Of a stretch of 64,000 nucleotides of DNA, positions 60,744 through 64,000 are shown one piece after another. The DNA lies in assembly GCA_020226215.1 (NCBI GenBank), contig CM035227.1, forward strand, positions 7,681,343 through 7,745,342, written 5' to 3'. Source of the DNA: Sindora glabra. Taxonomy: Eukaryota; Streptophyta; Magnoliopsida; Fabales; Fabaceae. The notes beneath the pieces were generated by a model. That model was not told the DNA's origin and made no database searches. It worked only from the letters and a program-made list of their open reading frames with translations. A program made the position numbers and the translations under genes. How positions within the stretch are numbered: the stretch's first letter is position 1; the number at the start of each line of letters is the position of its first letter.

Positions 60744-62340
60744 ATGGCCAGTCAGCATCATATTGTGACCCTTGGGCTTGATGATGAGTCTCTATTATAC
60801 TTGCAGTTCAGACATATTTCATAAATCATGTGGTTAGGCTAGATAATTCAGTTTCCTTAATAAAAATTGCTTAATTGTAAACATGCCAACTATTTTTTCA
60901 ATTGATGGGAAAAAGAGGATCGAATCCTGAAGCTGTGACACATCATGCATGGGAGTCAACTTTTCAATCCACCACTTGCAATTGTGCCTTATCTTCAACA
61001 GGCAAGCTTTTACGGTGCCAGCTGACTTGGACACTTTGATTTAAATGTAGCTCTAGTGTTTACCTTAGTTGAATGATGGCATCCCAAGACATACATTTTC
61101 TATACCACTTTAGGGGAGTGCACTATTACTCTACAGGATGTCTCCATCCAATTAGGTTTGCTGTGTGAGCACATCCTCGTATCTAGATACATCGGATATG
61201 ATTAGCCAAAGGTGTGTGAAGATTTACTTAGGGTTAGACTGCCTGATGAATATTTATAAGGCCAACGTCTGAGTATCACTTAGTTAGTAACTAACTTTAG
61301 ACACTTACCAAATGATGCAAATGATGAACAAACGCAATATTTTGCACGTGGTTACATCTTGAGACTTATAGGTGGTAACTTTATGCTCGACACTTCGGGT
61401 CACATAGTGTTATTGATGTATCTGTCATTATTAGAAAATTTTGCAGATGCTGATCAGTATAGTTAGGGATCAATGGTTCTATTATACTTGTGCAGAGAGT
61501 TGTGTAGCACTACAAAATGTAATAAGATTAATATTAGTGGATATTTACACCTATTGCATTTATAAGCATAGGATTGATTTCCCACTCTAACACCGGTGAA
61601 ACCACCGTCTCCTAATTCTTAACTAGGCATCTACCCTTTACTTCCACCAATGGGGTTCAAGTGTAGATTATACATGACTTTCATACTGCATTTCTTACAA
61701 TAGCTTAAAATATTCGAACAAACAATACACAATTTGTATTTCTCGTAGGTGAAAGAACACTAGACTGCCTCCTCGATTACCATCAATGGCCTTACACCAG
61801 TATAGAGTATTGCTTGATCAGATGAGGGTCGATGAGGTAAGAAGCCCTACTTTATTATATCTAATGAAGCCAACCTCAGATCTAGTGATATGTTTATTTA
61901 TATCAGACTTGTGTAATGTAAATTATTTGACACCCTCATGACATTTCTAGTATATAGCAACTTATATTAGGGTATTGCTTGACTTCACCTAATATATGGC
62001 TGGCATCAACCCTCATCACTTGCTTTCACATCATGGAATAGCACCACATAGATCATGTACTTCGACAATTTGGAAAGCGACAGTCAATCCTACAAGAGCT
62101 ATTCAATCTCAATTCTTATCATACCTTATAGCTTCGGGTTAAAATATCAAAAGACTAACAACAAGAGCATATCATTTTCATTGTTACTTGGAATGCATGG
62201 CGCAACACACTTTCGTTGATCGAAATGGTAATAGATGCTTTTGGTCATAACTTGAATTACATGAAATGGTATTGGAGACACATCAGACGATGGATTCATC
62301 TAGTTAGTAGTGGTTTAAGATTTGTGATAACCTTTCATTA
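60744..62340 (+). pseudogene. Plant mobile domain (PMD, PF10536) region, degraded
   Basis: It starts with ATG at 60744 and MASQHHIVTLGLDDESLLY. After stops it continues as CTITLQDVSIQLGLLCEH (about 61110-61170), then FARGYILRLIGGNFMLDTSG (about 61341-61400) and GSMVLLYLCRELCSTTK (about 61465-61515). Later come RVLLDQMRVDEV near 61803 and FVDRNGNRCFW near 62212. The order of these blocks is that of PMD proteins, the family of MAIL1/MAIN-type and 'phosphatase 7 long form homolog' proteins. In plants the domain occurs both as host genes and inside transposons. It follows the transposase on the same strand with about 0.4 kb between. Confidence 0.75.
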
Positions 62341-63180
62341 TTCATACACTTTTATACTTACATTTTCAAATTATGGTGATATTAAATTGTAGAAATATAC
62401 TTCTTTGCAGGTTGATATAGCTGAAAGATTACGCAGGCTTAATGTCAAGAATTCACCTTTTCAACTGTACAGCTAATTTAGACAAACAATGGATCAAGAA
62501 TATGGCCTTATGCTACGTGTATTGGGAGAGCATTGAGACATGATAACTTTTTGACTTGCTTATCCGACTACTAAATTATCGAGACCACCCATTTTTGAGC
62601 CTAGGGATGGTAGTAGAAGCCACGGATTTATATTTTTTAGGGATCTTATTTTGCCCAAGGAAAGGGATGATTATAAAAGTATCTCGCATGGTCATCCCTC
62701 CTCCTACACTCCTCCATTGATGCAGGCTGATATAAGAGGTGTAAATCCATCAACTTATACCCCTTCAATGCAATTATTCACAAGTGCAAATCCTAGCCTA
62801 TTATATAGTATGACACTACTGTCATGGTGCCCTCATAATGCTCCATAATCATCGTTCTTCACTCCATCGTTATCGCATTTAACTCAACAAGTCCTCAATT
62901 CATTGAGGGCATTATTTGTTGACCTATTTGCATTCACTACTGAGTACACTAGTGAATTCCTAGACCAGTAACAATAAGAATTTTTCACCCCCGAAAATTC
63001 TATACCACTATTTTAGTCTTCCCAGTAGGACTTGACTTTCCACCTTCTAAGAGTCAAGCCCGCTTTACTTGCATAGATGGTGACGAGGATGATGATGGAG
63101 ATGAACAACATCATTTCCTTGCTCAACGACTGTGAGCGATGAGCAAGGTGACGCCTTTGATGTGGGACTGGAAGCCATTA
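62341..63180 (+). pseudogene. C-terminal tail of the PMD gene or element
   Basis: After an intron-like AT-rich gap (about 62340-62410, ending ttgcag) frames resume with VDIAERLRRLN. Further downstream comes a Ser/Pro/Thr-rich 65-residue frame, 62651-62848 (SYTPPLMQADIRG...). At 63075-63107 the plus strand has a GATGA-type acidic repeat followed by caacatcatttc. A tail of this kind, proline-rich then acidic, is common in transposon-borne PMD proteins. Broken by stops. Confidence 0.5.
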
Positions 63181-64000
63181 TTTTGGTGACTAAATATTTT
63201 ATTATTGTATTATAACGTTTTATCCAATTTATTTATTTAATTAGTTCAGTAATCTCTCATATTTCATTTATCATATTATCCAATTTTATAGATAAATTAT
63301 ACAAATTGAAAATCATATATTTCACTCTTATTCATTAATTCAAATCACATTATTGAATTAATTCCATTCATTATATTATTATTTAGAATTCTTTGGAATA
63401 TTCTAAAATATCACTTGTTATGATGTTAATTTAAAGTTATACTTATACGTAACTATTAAAAATCATATTATTAAATTTTACACCATTGAATTTTAGGAAT
63501 TTAAGCTTTGAAGATTGAATTTTACTAAATTTATACTTAATATTTCGCTACCTTAATTAATTAAATATTTTATTAAATGGTGTAATTTTTTTTATTTTTA
63601 CATAAGAATTACAATATTTTAATTTATAAATGTGGCTTTTTGACTATAGCACTAACATTGGCAAAATAAATTTTCCTTATTTTGCATAATAAAAATATTT
63701 TTTTCAGATATTTAATGATTTCTTTTTTTTTAAAATATTGATCACAGGGAGGGGGATCCTGTGATCCACTGGTCACACAGGCCACCCCTGTGACTTATTT
63801 TATTTATATTATTTATTTAATTTAATTTAAAGTATATTATTTTTGCCTCAATTTAATATCATTTTCTTTAAAGTTTTACCTATTTATAACTTGTTCTCCT
63901 ATTTTTATTTTATTTTTAATATTTAGTTAACTTATATTTGATTTATTTTTTTATATTTTGAATGTTGATTTGATACTAATTACTCAAGGTTTGAAATAAT
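63181..64000. other. Right-hand repeat region of the Mutator-like element; continues beyond the window
   Basis: No gene. 63480-63600 resembles 56420-56560, and 63630-64000 resembles 55560-55960 (a lead-in with gctttttgac, the tgatcacagggaggg motif, then T-rich DNA ending ttgatactaatta). The matching pieces on the two sides are in the same, not inverted, orientation. The window ends inside this repeat. Confidence 0.5.

Noticed and set aside
1..64000. tRNA, rRNA, CRISPR arrays and organelle-derived inserts
   Set aside because: I scanned by eye for tRNA T-loop motifs with matching stems, rRNA-like G/C-rich blocks and regularly spaced short repeats, and saw none. The microsatellites and tandem repeats listed do not have CRISPR architecture. 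A tRNAscan or organelle alignment would be decisive.

Overview
The window is nuclear DNA of a flowering plant, most likely a eudicot. It is strongly AT-rich, its main gene has short GT-AG introns, and it carries plant-type LTR retrotransposons, PIF/Harbinger and MULE DNA transposons, and genes of plant-specific families. I could not fix the species. Only three intact protein-coding genes are convincing. The rest is transposon remnants, foldback elements and AT-rich spacer.

Layout. 0-9 kb: a 1.1 kb Harbinger-type MITE (282-1392) and the decayed 3' part of a Ty3/gypsy polyprotein (about 2.37-4.32 kb) running into the start of a probable 3' LTR at 4373. 9.05-15.46 kb: a 6.4 kb PIF/Harbinger element with degenerate terminal inverted repeats, TTA on both sides, a broken DDE transposase with one exon duplicated, and a broken Myb/SANT-like partner gene. 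The MITE is a deletion derivative of the same family. 16.74-20.33 kb: a four-exon gene joining a trihelix DNA-binding domain to a degenerate protein-kinase-like domain (988 aa after splicing). 23.4-24.4 kb: a copia gag fragment on the minus strand. 26.9-31.2 kb: spacer with direct repeats, foldbacks and short gene-like islands. 31.65-38.85 kb: a full-length but dead minus-strand Ty1/copia element, with both LTRs, primer-binding site, polypurine tract and target-site duplication visible. A 1.67 kb solo LTR with its own perfect 5-bp target duplication is nested inside it. 39.66-48.32 kb: two tandem intronless class-I-type carboxylesterase genes (CXE/GID1-like alpha/beta hydrolases), each with a complete Ser-Asp-His triad. 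Their 3' flanking DNA is duplicated too (40.78-45.40 kb and 52.77-54.21 kb), so the whole gene-plus-flank unit was duplicated. 54.3-64 kb: a decayed Mutator-like element whose mudrA-type transposase is followed by a plant mobile domain (PMD) region, with related AT-rich repeats on both sides.

The genes do not form a pathway. The two esterases are paralogues that probably act on related small esters. The trihelix-kinase-like gene is probably a nuclear regulator. The most interesting observations are the trihelix/pseudokinase fusion and its isoform potential, the Harbinger autonomous-type element with its MITE and exon duplication, the transposase-PMD association, and the nested LTR chronology.
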